This document shows positions 12,801 to 27,713 of a DNA stretch of 64,000 nucleotides, piece by piece. The DNA is from Auanema rhodensis. Its lineage: Eukaryota > Nematoda > Chromadorea > Rhabditida > Rhabditidae. The stretch is from positions 14,161,767-14,225,766 of the forward strand of contig OZ059898.1 in the NCBI GenBank assembly GCA_964057225.1, written 5' to 3'. Both the position numbers and the translations under genes were made by a program. Position 1 is the first letter of the stretch. Every line of letters begins with the position of its first letter. The notes beneath the pieces are model-generated. The model did not search any database. It was not told the DNA's origin and saw only the letters and a list, made by a program, of their open reading frames with translations.

Positions 12801-13873
12801 TGGAGCATGGAGTTCCGGAGTTCAATATCATATGGAAGGGTAATTGGAAATATATTGTTTTGAAAATTATATTTACTATTATAGAGATATTCCAATCATT
12901 ACTCGAATGTTGTACATGGTTGGCATTGAAGGAACCACTTCAATGGCAGATAAAGCTGAATTAATGAAAAACTGTCGTAAGGTATGTTAAACGAAACATA
13001 TATATTACCTTGACTATATGTTTATAACTGATGCTTCTTCCTTATAGGTCGCTGATGCTTATCCACAATTCCAAGCTATACCATTTGATACTGAAGTTGG
13101 AATGGCTGATGTTATTACTGAAATTCCTTATGCTTTAGCACAGTAAGCATTTTAAAATTTCTATGAAATATCATAAATTGAAATATTTGTTTTCAGAATT
13201 CCTATCGTAATGTTTATTGCTCAAGCTGCTACAATGATCAGCAGAAAATGGCTTCTTGAATCAATTGTTTTCCAAGGTTTTCCATATGCTGGTAGGTTTA
13301 TACTGTAATATTATGTGTTTAACTTATTCCATGACTTCCATATCATATGATTGATATCATTCAGCTGCCATCCTCATAGCTGCCATCTTCGGAATGACAT
13401 TGAATCCCTTCTCTGTCGCCTTCGGACTGTTTATTGCCGTACTTTCCAGTGTAATTCACAGAAATATCGTCCTTTATTTCGTCGTAAGCTATTATCTTTT
13501 TTTTTAATCGAAAAATATAGAAACAAATCATTTTCTTATATTTCATAATTAGCAATTATTTATTAAAAGAAGGACACAAAAACATTCTGTTTCAGCATTC
13601 GGAAGCCAAAGGAAAGAAAAGAAGAGCAAAGGACTGTCTGAAACAAACCTGGCTTCCATCTATTTTGGTAATTTTCAATTTATAGCTGATAATAACAATA
13701 ATTTTCAGAGCATTATCGTTAGTACTTCAATCTTTTGGCCATTATTCTTCTGTCCAATAGTTATCTTTTACAATTTAGCTATTATAAATATATTATTTAT
13801 GATTATTTCTTTAATATTTATATTATTTATAATGCCAATTGCTCTTATTACCTTTACTGGAATTGATTGCTAA
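9821..13873 (+). CDS. Patched-related (PTR) family membrane protein, RND motifs degenerate
   Basis: Twenty-two exons join in frame: 9821-9918, 10011-10107, 10188-10286, 10331-10450, 10506-10598, 10645-10751, 11189-11310, 11383-11458, 11510-11643, 11699-11784, 11837-11983, 12032-12149, 12191-12294, 12396-12560, 12603-12711, 12755-12839, 12885-12981, 13048-13142, 13197-13291, 13365-13483, 13596-13667, 13709-13873. The product has about 800 residues. Layout is that of PTR proteins: one N-terminal membrane helix (about 12-33), a large glycosylatable loop, a sterol-sensing-like helix bundle (about 246-400), a second loop and a C-terminal bundle. PTRs act in nematode cuticle, tube and lipid-linked processes. 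The RND-type Gly-x-x-x-Asp motif of helix 4 reads ALVN here (residues 316-319), and the helix-10 counterpart (about 700-716) lacks an acidic residue. The ATG is chosen for its position ten bases after a splice acceptor and just before the first helix. Confidence 0.87.
10871..11019. repeat. Long imperfect hairpin in PTR intron 6
   Basis: The 27-nt arm at 10871-10897 is nearly the reverse complement of 10993-11019 (two mismatches). About 95 nt separate the arms. A third partial copy of the arm end (AGTTCTATG) lies at 11032-11040. The arms are GC-richer than the surrounding intron. It could be a small folding mobile element or a structured RNA segment. Confidence 0.8.
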
Positions 13874-15098
13874 TTAGTTGTATCCTTGTATTATGTTACT
13901 GTACCTGGAGTGCCTCTCTTTCTCTCTCTCTCTCCCTCTCTCTTCAAGTTAGGTAAAACTACATATTTTGTCCCTTTACTATTTCCCTTATCTGTCATTC
14001 TTAGTTTTAAGTTTTATAAGTGCAATAATATCAGAGAAAGCATTTAATGACTTCTGTGATAACTTAAGTTCTTTTTCTTTTTATTCGAAAGAAAATTATT
14101 TCTCTTTGATTTGTGCTTATCTCTCTTTCTCCTCTTTCTCTCATTTTTTGCTTTTTCTTTAGTTTCTTCATTTTCATTTCTCCAACTTCAACTTGAATTC
14201 CTAACGAGTTGTGTGTTCAAAGATTGTGGAAATCATTGTTCTTCGTTTCTCTCACCTTATCTATATTTCTTCTTCTTCCCTTCCTCTCTCTCTCTCCCTC
14301 TCTCTCTTTTGCTCTCTCTCTCTCTCTCTCTCTTTATTCCTAGTCATTATTCTTCTCAATTATTCCCTCAAGATTTATTACAGGGTTTTCTTGCCTTTTA
14401 ATGGAATCATCATCATCATCACTATACATATGTCAAGCTTTGAATGTTAATTCCAACAAACTTTCTTTTTGTTTTAAAACATAGTGTACTGATTCTATTG
14501 CTCAAGTTTCATACATTCCATAAATGAAATAAATATATAGTTATAAGAATGTTTTTGTAATGAAAACGGTTTTTAGGTTTTTACTGAGTCCACTTATTAA
14601 GTTCGAAGTCCGAAAATTTTTTTAAAATAAAATTTCGAAGATATCAATGTATGTATTTGTCCAATACGTGAGATACATGATAAAGTTTAAATATTAATTG
14701 TATTAATTAACTTTATTATTTGAAATAATTACAATATATTGTAAAGAAATTGAAGCTCAAATTATATTAATTTTAATTTTTAATTAAAAATTTATACATA
14801 TATATATATATATGAATTTACATGATTATCTTTTATGCAAGATTTTTCAAATTTTAAACTTGTTTATAACGAATGAGATGAGAAAATATTTGAACATTTT
14901 GAACAACAATATAGGTGATATGGCATTAAACATGTATAACACATACTGTTATCATATGAGATCTATTTGGAACAAAAAAATATTTGCAATACCTGTATGA
15001 ATCATTGGACAACCCGTAGTTTTGAAATTAATTAAATTCAGTTAGAGGCTAATACCTTTTCATATCATTTTGTTTTCTTCTCCTAAGTTTCTAGGTGT
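13874..15098. other. Convergent intergenic region
   Basis: Lies between the 3' ends of the PTR (+) and IL-17-receptor-like (-) genes. It holds CT-rich arrays at 13918-13946 and about 14280-14332, which create Ser/Leu-rich frames. No gene seen. Confidence 0.5.
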
Positions 15099-18000
15099 TT
15101 AGCTCTTATTCAGATAGATTGATGGATTACATGAGCTTTTACTTTGATAGCCACTATCCATTGAAGTATCTGGTAGTGAAGATGAATAGATGACTGGATC
15201 TCGAATTGGAGTTGAGCTTAAGGATGCTGTGTTTCGTACAGAGCTGCTGTTACGGCATGAATCTACAGTATCCGTACTAATCATTGAATATTGTGGATCA
15301 TCTGTTTGTTGGTCATAGGTTAAGCTAGGCATATATGTACAGCTTATACGATTAAGTAGAGAAATATCTTGAATTGGTGAATTAACATATATATTCTTGG
15401 CTTTTTCCTGTAAAAACAAACATATACGATTTGAGAAAACAATCAGAAATGCTTGATACTAACCGTAAGTGTTTGCCAATTTTTATCATAATCAATTGAT
15501 AAATGTGAACAAAGATATTGAATATCTCGTGGAACTAGATAAACTGTCTCCTGAACGTTGTTATAGATGTTAGCTTCAGCATGTAACTTAACAAAAATCT
15601 GAAAGAAGTATTCGTTTTCAAATTAGATAATTTCAACAGAAATTATAACTAACCACTCGTTCATCTCGTAATGGTAACAGTTTTTGAATAGTATATACTA
15701 GATCTGTTGTTTTATTTGTTGAAGAATATCGTGAATGAACCAAAATTATCTGAAATTATAGAGAAATATTAAGTAATTTACACGATTTTAATGTTTTCCC
15801 CTCTTTCTCTACTCTCTTAAAAAGTTTTTTAAAAAAACGTTGCAAATAACATTATACATATTTTTGTAGATGTATGGTTGAGATGCTAATCGTACCCGGT
15901 TCGGAACTCTCGACAGCTTGGAGAATTTCCAAAACTTCAAACACCTGACATTTCTTTTTTGGGTCATATCTGGTTTGCATATACAGAAACTTGAGATCAA
16001 ATTTTCAATCCGGCTTAGTTCAGATGATTGAAGTTCAAAAATAGTTGGCCAACTTATACTTTTGAATTTTTACAGTATAATACTAACATATATCTTAACT
16101 AATTATAAGATTTTTTTGTCTGGAAATAGAAAAAAACTTTATAAATAGCATATCATTTCGATTTTTCTCATTATCAAATTAAATTTATCGGTCAATTTGG
16201 AAAAAAAAACAAATTAATACCTTATCACATTCAGTGATATACTTATTTGTCCAAATATGTATATTCCTCTCAAACATGTGCTGATCAAATCGATCATATA
16301 TCAGTGAAATAGTTGGACATTGATTCAGAAGTCGTGCCATATCATCCACAAATTGAATTTCAGAATCAGAACCATGTGCAGATACGAGCAGTACACGATG
16401 TTCTGAAAGCATGATAACGTCACGATATGAATCTATGATAAAGTTTTTTCGTACGTTTAGGACATTCTAATAGCTTTTGGCTTATCAGGCCATTTCGTAG
16501 AAGAACTCTCTGAGACAGTGGCTGATTTCGTTTCTTCACTACACACGCTAGCGTTATTAAGCTGAATCCAGCCAATAAGACAAGCAAAACGATTAATAAT
16601 CCGAGAAATGCTATACCATATTCAGTTGATATAATTGTTGGCTGTTTAGTACTTGTAACATTAGCCTATAATATTAGAAATTTAAATAATTTTATATTTT
16701 TTTGTTGAAAATATTTACATTTTTCTTTAATGAAGGAATAATGAATGGAGAACTTTTAGTCATAATGCAATTACAGAAAGCACATGGACATCGTTCTCCT
16801 GGATAACTATATGGTACAATCTGAAAAATAATTTTAGTTTACTATATGAATGGATTATTCAAATATATTATATGTTTCGTAATGCTATATATAGCGTCAG
16901 TTTAGATGAAATTCTAATTTCACGTAAAAATACGTGAAAGATTTAATTCATTATTAGCGAATATGTTGATGTAAAACGGTTGCGAATGTCACACTTAATG
17001 TATTTTAATAGTTTTAATAATTTTAAAATTAACCTTGATAGTTACGTATTGTTCTCGTGGCAAACCTTCTAATAGGTGATGTTGTACAGCATCAGATGTC
17101 TATAATAATTAAATATATTATATGATATAGTTAAGTTCACATCACCTTATTTACTATATATTCCATAATAATAGGATTATCTTTAATGTGTAATTGTATG
17201 GAATATCGATTGATACATAAACTATCTGGTGCAGCTATGAAGCTCACATTCACAGCCGCTTGTACTATCATTACGTGAACTGACAAGATTTTTAAGTTCC
17301 AATATTTAGCTAAATCAGCTGTTTCTGAAAAACATCTTCTTGTTTATCATAGCTATCTTGTCATATTCTCTTAAAATGGCAAAAATAAAGCTTTGAAACT
17401 TCACTACACTGATTTATGAACCATTAGCTCACAATATGCCAGAACTATCGTCGTAGCGAATGTGAGAAACAAAGAATTTCACAAAGAAAACAAAAACCAT
17501 TCGATATATGTTTAAATTATATTAATTATATGATGATTTACCTTTTGATGCGTGACATGTTGCTGGATCAACTACATTATCAGGTATAGCTCGTATCTGA
17601 TTAGCTATGCCACCCATAGCTAGCGGTAATAATGCTACTTCAATCTTATACTTTTTTCCAAAATTAAATAGTTCATATGAATTTAAATAGAATTCAACCT
17701 TAAATGGAATAATCAAAGTTTTAAAATTAAAGTTTTCATTTCTCTACCTGACTGTGTGCTTGTGAAATTTGACTGATTGAATGCTCAAGTTTAGCTTCAT
17801 ATTTCCAAATTGTCATTGTTTTATTATTTAAATGATTTTTATTATCATTATTATTATATATATTAGTAATATTATGTAATAATGGCTTTTTCTGATGATT
17901 ATTTAATTCTATTACAGTAATTAGAAAGCCTTCAATAGCAGTTGGCAGAATAGCTGATGTTTCTGGTAGTCTCCATCTGATGGTCGTAGAAACAATCAGA

Positions 18001-19148
18001 TCTTTACTTTTCATGTGAGACTGAAAAGATAAAAAAAAAATAAAATATGTCATAATACTGGGAAAAGCGATCAGTTTTTCATCTTTTGAGAGATTTTTTT
18101 AGATGAACATGCTTAGGTTTTTGCAATATAATGAGAAGAGTTTAAGCTATTCTGAAGATTAAAAGCTAAAGTGAGTACATTTCCGTTTGAAAGTAAAATG
18201 TTTCCATGAATTATCGATAATCAGGTTCACATGACAGTTCTTCTATCAATGCCAAATGTAAAACACAGCTTTGAAACAAACAAAAAAAAACACAACAGCT
18301 GAGTGTAAGGATTCTGTGTTCAGAATAATATGAACGATTGGGTCAATGTTTTTCAGAAGAATCAATGATGGACCGAATAAGGAACTACATAGAGGACCGT
18401 TGGAAGTCGTTATCGTGAGAAAAAATCACATGCAAAAGGAAGAAAAATTGGTTACAGATGGGTGAAAGCGTATTGAATATACTATGTAAGAGAAGAAAAA
18501 GTGCAATCTACATTGTCAAGACCTCTTTGTTTCAAAGTGTTTCGTCATTAGTTCAATTTTTGATTAACTAAATATTTTATATATAATTTACTAATAAAAC
18601 ACATAAAAATGAAAGCTTGGGCATCATTAAAAATCAAAAAGAAGGAAAAGAACAGGAAATAGAGATAGAGAGAAAGAGAGAGATAGAGACAGAGAGAAAG
18701 AGAGAAGGTATACGATATGGACTTAATTCTATTAATTATTTTAAATAATTTAATTTATAAGATTCTAAAATATCAGAAATTTGGAAAAAGAAAGAATATT
18801 TCTTTTAAAATTGAAAAAAAATCGAACAAAGACGAAAGGAAATCAAAAACTATTAAAGTGAAAAGATAGAAAAGTGAAAATTGGTTAAAAAAAAAAAAGA
18901 AAATGACTTACTTCCAAGAAATAAAAAGTTCTTAAACCATAAGGTGAAGTGGGCCAAAGAAAAGTAGCATTAGCTTCAGGATGATAATTAACGTCAACTG
19001 GATGAACTCGACAGTATAGTTCACGTTGATTAGTAGTAGAACAGGATTCAGAATAGATAGGTTCAATTTGAATAATAAGAATAATAAGAAAGAGAAGATT
19101 CAGATACAACGTTGACGTCGTTGTACCTGTGAGGTTAAGTTTTCTCAT
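15099..19148 (-). CDS. Interleukin-17 receptor-like protein with SEFIR domain
   Basis: Eleven exons on the minus strand: 19148-18912, 18020-17748, 17698-17542, 17324-17146, 17099-17034, 16820-16719, 16665-16455, 16432-16221, 15749-15654, 15598-15464, 15407-15099. All junctions keep frame; the product has about 658 residues. Residues 1-33 are a signal peptide (NLLFLIILIIQIEPIYS). The ectodomain is Cys- and N-glycosylation-rich, with an Asn/Lys-rich low-complexity insert near residues 125-150. One membrane helix sits at about 354-379, followed by KKR. The cytoplasmic part has a SEFIR-like domain from about residue 420 (HRVLLVSAHGSDSEIQFVDD, then IYDRFD and IILVHSRYS) and a Ser/Thr-rich tail. 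C. elegans ILCR-1 and ILCR-2 are the known family members; they tune sensory neuron activity with ACTL-1 and MALT-1. I cannot say which paralogue this is. Confidence 0.85.
16918..16939. repeat. Perfect CACGT inverted repeat in an intron
   Basis: TTTCACGTA and TACGTGAAA form perfect 9-nt arms around AAAA, inside the intron between exons 5 and 6 of the IL-17-receptor-like gene. Related CACGT palindromes occur at 35130-35145 and 55665-55676. Confidence 0.8.
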
Positions 19149-19607
19149 CTGCAGCTAATGAATCTATCTTGAATCTGAAAGAATATGCAATGAAATTAGT
19201 GGAATATAAGATTTTTGCGTCTAAAAAAGAAGATTATGAGACAAATACAAATAAATAAAAAAATTTTGGTTAAGTTAAATTAATTTTTGTTATTCTAGGT
19301 AAGATTCTACATAGATGAGATGGGCATGAAGGTGTGTATCTTTCCCTCGACACTGTCGTTGTCGTCTTCTCTTGCAACGTGAAAACGAACAGGTTGGATG
19401 AAAATATAAGAAAACGAATCACAATGAGAGAATAAGGTATAATATGAGAGAGAAATAGACAAGAACAAAGAGAAAGAGATAGGGAGAGAGAGAGAAATAG
19501 AGAGAGAAAGAGAGAGATAGACAAAAATCTAATGATGGCTACCGACTAGAAAGTATGAGAGATGGTTTATGGTTCTGATGGTGAAGAGAGAGAGGGGGGA
19601 GAAGGTT

Positions 19608-19621
19608 GGGGGGGGGGGGGG
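19608..19621. repeat. G14 homopolymer
   Basis: Fourteen consecutive G, preceded by another six-G run, in a purine-rich stretch upstream of the IL-17-receptor-like gene. It is able to form a G-quadruplex. Confidence 0.85.
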
Positions 19622-20470
19622 CGATGATGTTAGTAGCACATTGATGAAGGAATAGAGAACTAGAGAAACAAGATATTCACATAATTTGAAAAAAATGAGG
19701 ATTTATAAGAAGAAAAAGAAGTTAAAACGTTACCAATCATCTATATATTTTGGAAAAAAATATGATATTTCAATCATCATCATCATCATCATCATACTTT
19801 TTAAGGAAAAATATAATTTTACACATAATATTATGTATTATATGATATATACAATATTAGAATATAATATTAAAACATAATTTTTGATTTTTTTTAAAAA
19901 CAGACACTTGATGGATAGGTTGTCGATCTCTAAACTATAAGTGCTGCTACTTCTGCTGCATGAAGACGACGAAGACGAAACTTTTAAGATAATACTACCC
20001 CCCATCCTAGAATCAATAGATGAAAACGATCAGTTTTTCCAGAAGAAGAATATGTAACAAGAATACGGAGACGAAGACGAAGACGAAGAAGAACATTCAG
20101 AATCAAGAAGCTTTTATAAGAATTTACTTTTTTTTTTGATCATTTCTATCATTCGAATCACCAAATTATGATATCATTCTCAGCATCGTCATTTTTTCCG
20201 TCTGACCATTGCCAACACTTCTCATGTGGTCATTTACTTCAAAAAATAAGAAAAAACACAAACATTTTTCCTACAATGAAAATCCATATCATTCCAGAAA
20301 TCATAATGATATGAAATTATTTTATTTTTTCTGATAATATCAATCAATTTTTCTTTAATTTTATCGAAAAAAAACTTTTAGCGTTCGAGTGATACCGATG
20401 CTAGGTAGACACGATCAGCTGCTGGCCGTATTCGATAAATTTTTTTCTGTTTTTGAAATATGTCCCTTGT

Positions 20471-20474
<4 letters not shown>

Positions 20475-20521
<47 letters not shown>
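20475..20521. repeat. (CT)n microsatellite
   Basis: Uninterrupted CT dinucleotides over about 47 nt. It faces the (GA)n array that begins 370 nt downstream on the same strand, so the two form potential inverted arms. Confidence 0.9.
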
Positions 20522-20523
<2 letters not shown>

Positions 20524-20890
20524 ATCTATTTCACATAATCTTTTTCTATTTCATTATACCTTTAACTCTTTTTATATTCTTTTGACCAATAAGTTTGACA
20601 ACTAAATCTAAGGAGAAAGTTTCAGTTAAAGTTCATTTTCAATAATCTGTCAGCATTGTATTAAGTATCTGTTTATGTTCATTGAACTGTATCTTCAAAT
20701 AAAGGGAGAAAATACAAATTAAATGATTTTAAATTTAAGTTTAGAATTAAACAAGAAACCTTTTTTTATATAAGAAAAAAGAATAATTATGTCTTTAATA
20801 CCGTATTTCTTTACATTAAAATTGAAAAGATTTGTGAACAACGACCATAGCACTAGCTTTACTTCGCGGTAATTAGAGCAGATATGGTGT

Positions 20891-20891
<1 letters not shown>

Positions 20892-20963
<72 letters not shown>
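20892..20963. repeat. (GA)n microsatellite
   Basis: Uninterrupted GA dinucleotides over about 72 nt. Confidence 0.9.
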
Positions 20964-20966
<3 letters not shown>

Positions 20967-23900
20967 TTAAACCTTTTTTTCTTTCCATATATTTTGATTT
21001 TTGTTTTTATTGAAATTGAAAAAAATTTAAAAAAACTTGGTGGTTGTTTGAAACCAAAAAATAATAGATAAGATTGGTCTGAAGGCTACGTAAACTGAAT
21101 GAAGATGTTTGTAGAAAGGTATATGATGTTGCTAAAAATTATTTTTGAAAATTCATAAAGCTTAATAAGCTTATAGTACTGACACCTGCATGAAAGGGAG
21201 TTAGAAAGGTAATAGTTGTGAAATAGAAGTTATAATCAAATAATTTTATTGAAATGATAACCATATTGCTGGAGTTAGTATGAGTCAATCTGACATTATG
21301 AAATATGAAGTAAGAAAGACAACATAGAAAGAAGAATATACATATAGTTAAGTTTTCATGAATATAAGAATTTTTTTTTAAATATTTGAAAGAAACAAAA
21401 ATTCGAGCAATGAATACGAAAATTGATAAGATTCGGAATGTCTTTGTAATGCAATAAGATCAAAAAATGACAAAACCCAACGAAGAATATCGTCTATTCT
21501 CTTCAAAGTTTTTTCTTTTATTTTAAAGAAAAAATAGAATTTTAAGAAAGAGAAAGGAAGATTAAGAGAGATGGATAAAGAGAGATAGCTAGATAGATAG
21601 ATAGAGAGAAAGAATACGTAAATGGCTTTGATTTTGAACTAATTTGAAATGTTAACGATAGAATCAATAAGCTTTTATATCTATAAAATTATGATTTTTA
21701 GTTTTCATAAAAGAAAATCACAAATTTCGTTGGATCAGCACATTATGAAAAGTCAAATTGTTGTGAAAGAATTTTTGATAGATAGATAGATAGTTATTAT
21801 TTTCGTTCATATAGAAGGTTTAATAAACCTTTGTAATATCTTTTAGAAATACATGGAATGTTGATAAGATCTTCAACTTAGTGAGCTCAAGCACACACAA
21901 GCAGTAAGCTTCATCCGGATGATGAAGCTCTGTGACAAGTTCGACAGGTATGATAAACATCGTCATTATCATCATCTATAGTCGATATATCGTTAATGAG
22001 TTTCAACGAAACCCTGATCTCAATGACTAATTCTGATTCAATTTTTTCTTTTAAAATATTTCTGAAATTATAAAATGATATCACAATTTTTAATAAAGTT
22101 TAAACTTAAATAAAGCATTATGCTTTTTACAATCTGTCTACGACAGAGTGGATGATTGGTCGGAGGTGAGAATGTTCTTCTCTTATCATTTGATTTTCTT
22201 CAGTTTTCATTAAATTTATAAATGATTTATAAAAGATAAATGTCTCATCTCTTCTATAATTTCTCAATTATCGTTGAAAAATAACTGAAACTTCTTAAGT
22301 TTAACATCAGATCCCTTTCAACTCATCATCATCATCAACATCATCTCCATTTTCTTTTCGTTTGTTTTTAAATAAATGTTATTGTTGTTAAGAATTAAGA
22401 ATATTAATTTAGAATTAAATTAATAAATTAAAGAAAAAGAAAAACTTTAAAGAAACATGTGTATATGTTTATGTATATAAAACATGATAATATCCAGTAT
22501 TCAAGTTTTGTTTATAATTCATTTCATTTATTTTAAATTTCTTCAAAAACCTTCTGTTTTTTCTTTTTTTTTCCATCTGAATACCAATATCATAGTGTGA
22601 TGTACTGCTACAGCCTACTACCACTTCTACTACTTCTACTACTACTATTGGATTCAAAATATTTTCAAAGAATTACTGAAAATAACAAATTACTTTTAGC
22701 ATCATTGAACTACTAAATAAAATCAGAAAAAGACATGTCTTTGACTCTTCCTAAATGAACAAGAAAAATATTCTGTTCGATGTTATACAACTGATCTTAA
22801 TCTCATCAACATCTTCTTTTCTTTTTTTTCTTCTTCCTTGTTGTTATTCTTCAATTTCTACCTTTTCTATAATTTAAATCTTTCAATTAAAAGTTTATTA
22901 TGAAAAACTGGAGCAATTGTACAATCAGTTACTGATTACTTTTCAATTCGTATTATATTATATGTACATATCTAAGATTGAAAAGAAGTTCATATCGTAT
23001 CTCAAATATTCTCATTTCAAATCATTTTTACAGTAATTATTCCACTAAAAATGTTTTTTTAAATTTATTTTATTCTTTTAAGAATATATATATATATAAT
23101 TTTATTTTCAAATAACTATTATAATCATATAAATTATAATAAATGAATGTAAGAATAACATTTCTCACATCAAATTGTATAAATATAATCATAAAAACAG
23201 ATAATGATCCAACTTTGATGATGATATAGATAAAGCTTCACTAATCAGTTTCGATTTTATTCAAACAACTGAATAGAAGTATCGTAACATCTGAACTTCT
23301 TGAGAGGATGACAGTATGATTTAGAGAAGAGTTCGTGATCAACGTGTCGATAAGCTGTGTTGCAACTGAAATTTAAAGATCTCGAGTTTGACAAGTCGTC
23401 AAATATTAAAAAAAATAAAAATTCTTATGAATTAATTCATATAAATTATTAAAATGATGAAAAGCAAAAAGTTAATTACAACACGTTTAAAGTTCTTTTT
23501 GAACTTTTTTTTGTTTAAATTTAATTTTTTTAATTTTCAAAAAGGGAAAAGCATGAAGATATGAACTAATTAAAGAATTATTTCTTTGTTTTGTTATATT
23601 TCTATATAACTATATGTATATAGTTATATATAGACATTCATTCTCATTCATATATACTTGTATATGACGTCAATTAAAATTTTTTTAATCAACTTATACC
23701 CCTGATGTTGGAATAGAGTGGGTAAAATCGTTTTCGATAACAATATTTTTGAAATTGTGGTTCTGTAAACTCAGCATAAAATGAAAAAATAGTTTGAAAC
23801 CTTTTACGGAAATTTAAAATTATTTAGAGCTTTGTCAAACTTATCATGAAAACAGAAACTATTTCAAACGAAAATAAACAATAGTAGTGTGGCAGTAGAG

Positions 23901-24936
23901 GAAAAAATACAATTTCGTTGAACTTGTTTTCAGATTTTAAAATGAAATATTTCAGATTTTACAGCATTTTCTTCTTGTTTTAATGAAAAATTATCTCAAA
24001 ATCTTTGTATGGGTATAGTTAATATTTTATATTTTTTGTTATAAAACAAATAAATTTGCAAGATAGTCAGGTTTCTCCGTCCACATCTCATGCTTGCTTT
24101 TCTTTGATTTTATTTGCTTTATATGTATATAAGCAGATGTTTTCCGAAAAATTATTAAAATAAATAAAAATATTTGAAAAAGAAGTTATATATCTATATA
24201 TTGAAATAATTTTTGAAGACAAAAAAAAATAAAATAAAATAAAAAACGAAAACCAAAAATGTTCAAACAAGTTTACAAATTAGTCTTACAACGATACTGA
24301 GTCAATTTCAAATCAAAATAGCTTTTCTTTATTAGGAAAAAAAGATATATTATATATGCATAGTATATGTATATAGTTTATATGAAAAATAAAATAAAAG
24401 AAAAGAGTGTTTATATGATGTTAGTCATCTCCCCCACTTTAGTTTCTTCACTTTTTACTCTTAAATTCGAGCTTTTCAAACGAAATTATTATATATATTT
24501 GAGGTTAAATTGAATATACATCTATCTTTTAATATTTTTATTCAATAACTAACTTTGTTATATATATATAAGCTTGTGAATTACATTAAACATATTAACA
24601 AAACTATTTATTTAACGGCTCAAGACATAAAATAGTTTAAATAGTATATATCAGCGAATGTACGAGCTGAGGGAGTTGATGGAAACATTAAAATCCCCAA
24701 AAAAAAGGAGAGAGAGAGAGATATGACTTCTATAAATGCTTTGATTAATATAATTATATTAAATATTATTTATAATTACTTACTTACAACAGATACGACG
24801 AGATGTTTATCCCTGTTTATGAATGTTGCTTAGTCCTATAACTATATTATTATATTTATAATATTTATAATAATAAATTTTCCAATATTCATATTTTTAT
24901 TTATTTTCTTTTCTTTTTTTTCTAATTATAAACTAT

Positions 24937-27713
<2,777 letters not shown>

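Larger units (their letters stand above)
19149..24936. other. Intergenic region, repeat-rich
   Basis: Between the IL-17-receptor-like start codon and the 3' end of the orcokinin gene. It contains GA/CT arrays, a G14 tract, ATC and GAA/CGA triplet repeats, and long AT-rich stretches. GC-richer islands near 19310-19390, 19930-20010 and 20385-20440 are open in several frames; none is called as coding. From about 21000 to 24900 nothing gene-like is seen. Confidence 0.45.

Noticed and set aside
13968-14450. Ser/Phe/Leu-rich frames
   Set aside because: Pyrimidine-rich low-complexity DNA with CT arrays; no conserved pattern.
15880-15920. tRNA-like CCCGGTTCGGAAC stretch
   Set aside because: No acceptor stem or A-box partner in range, so no cloverleaf can be drawn.
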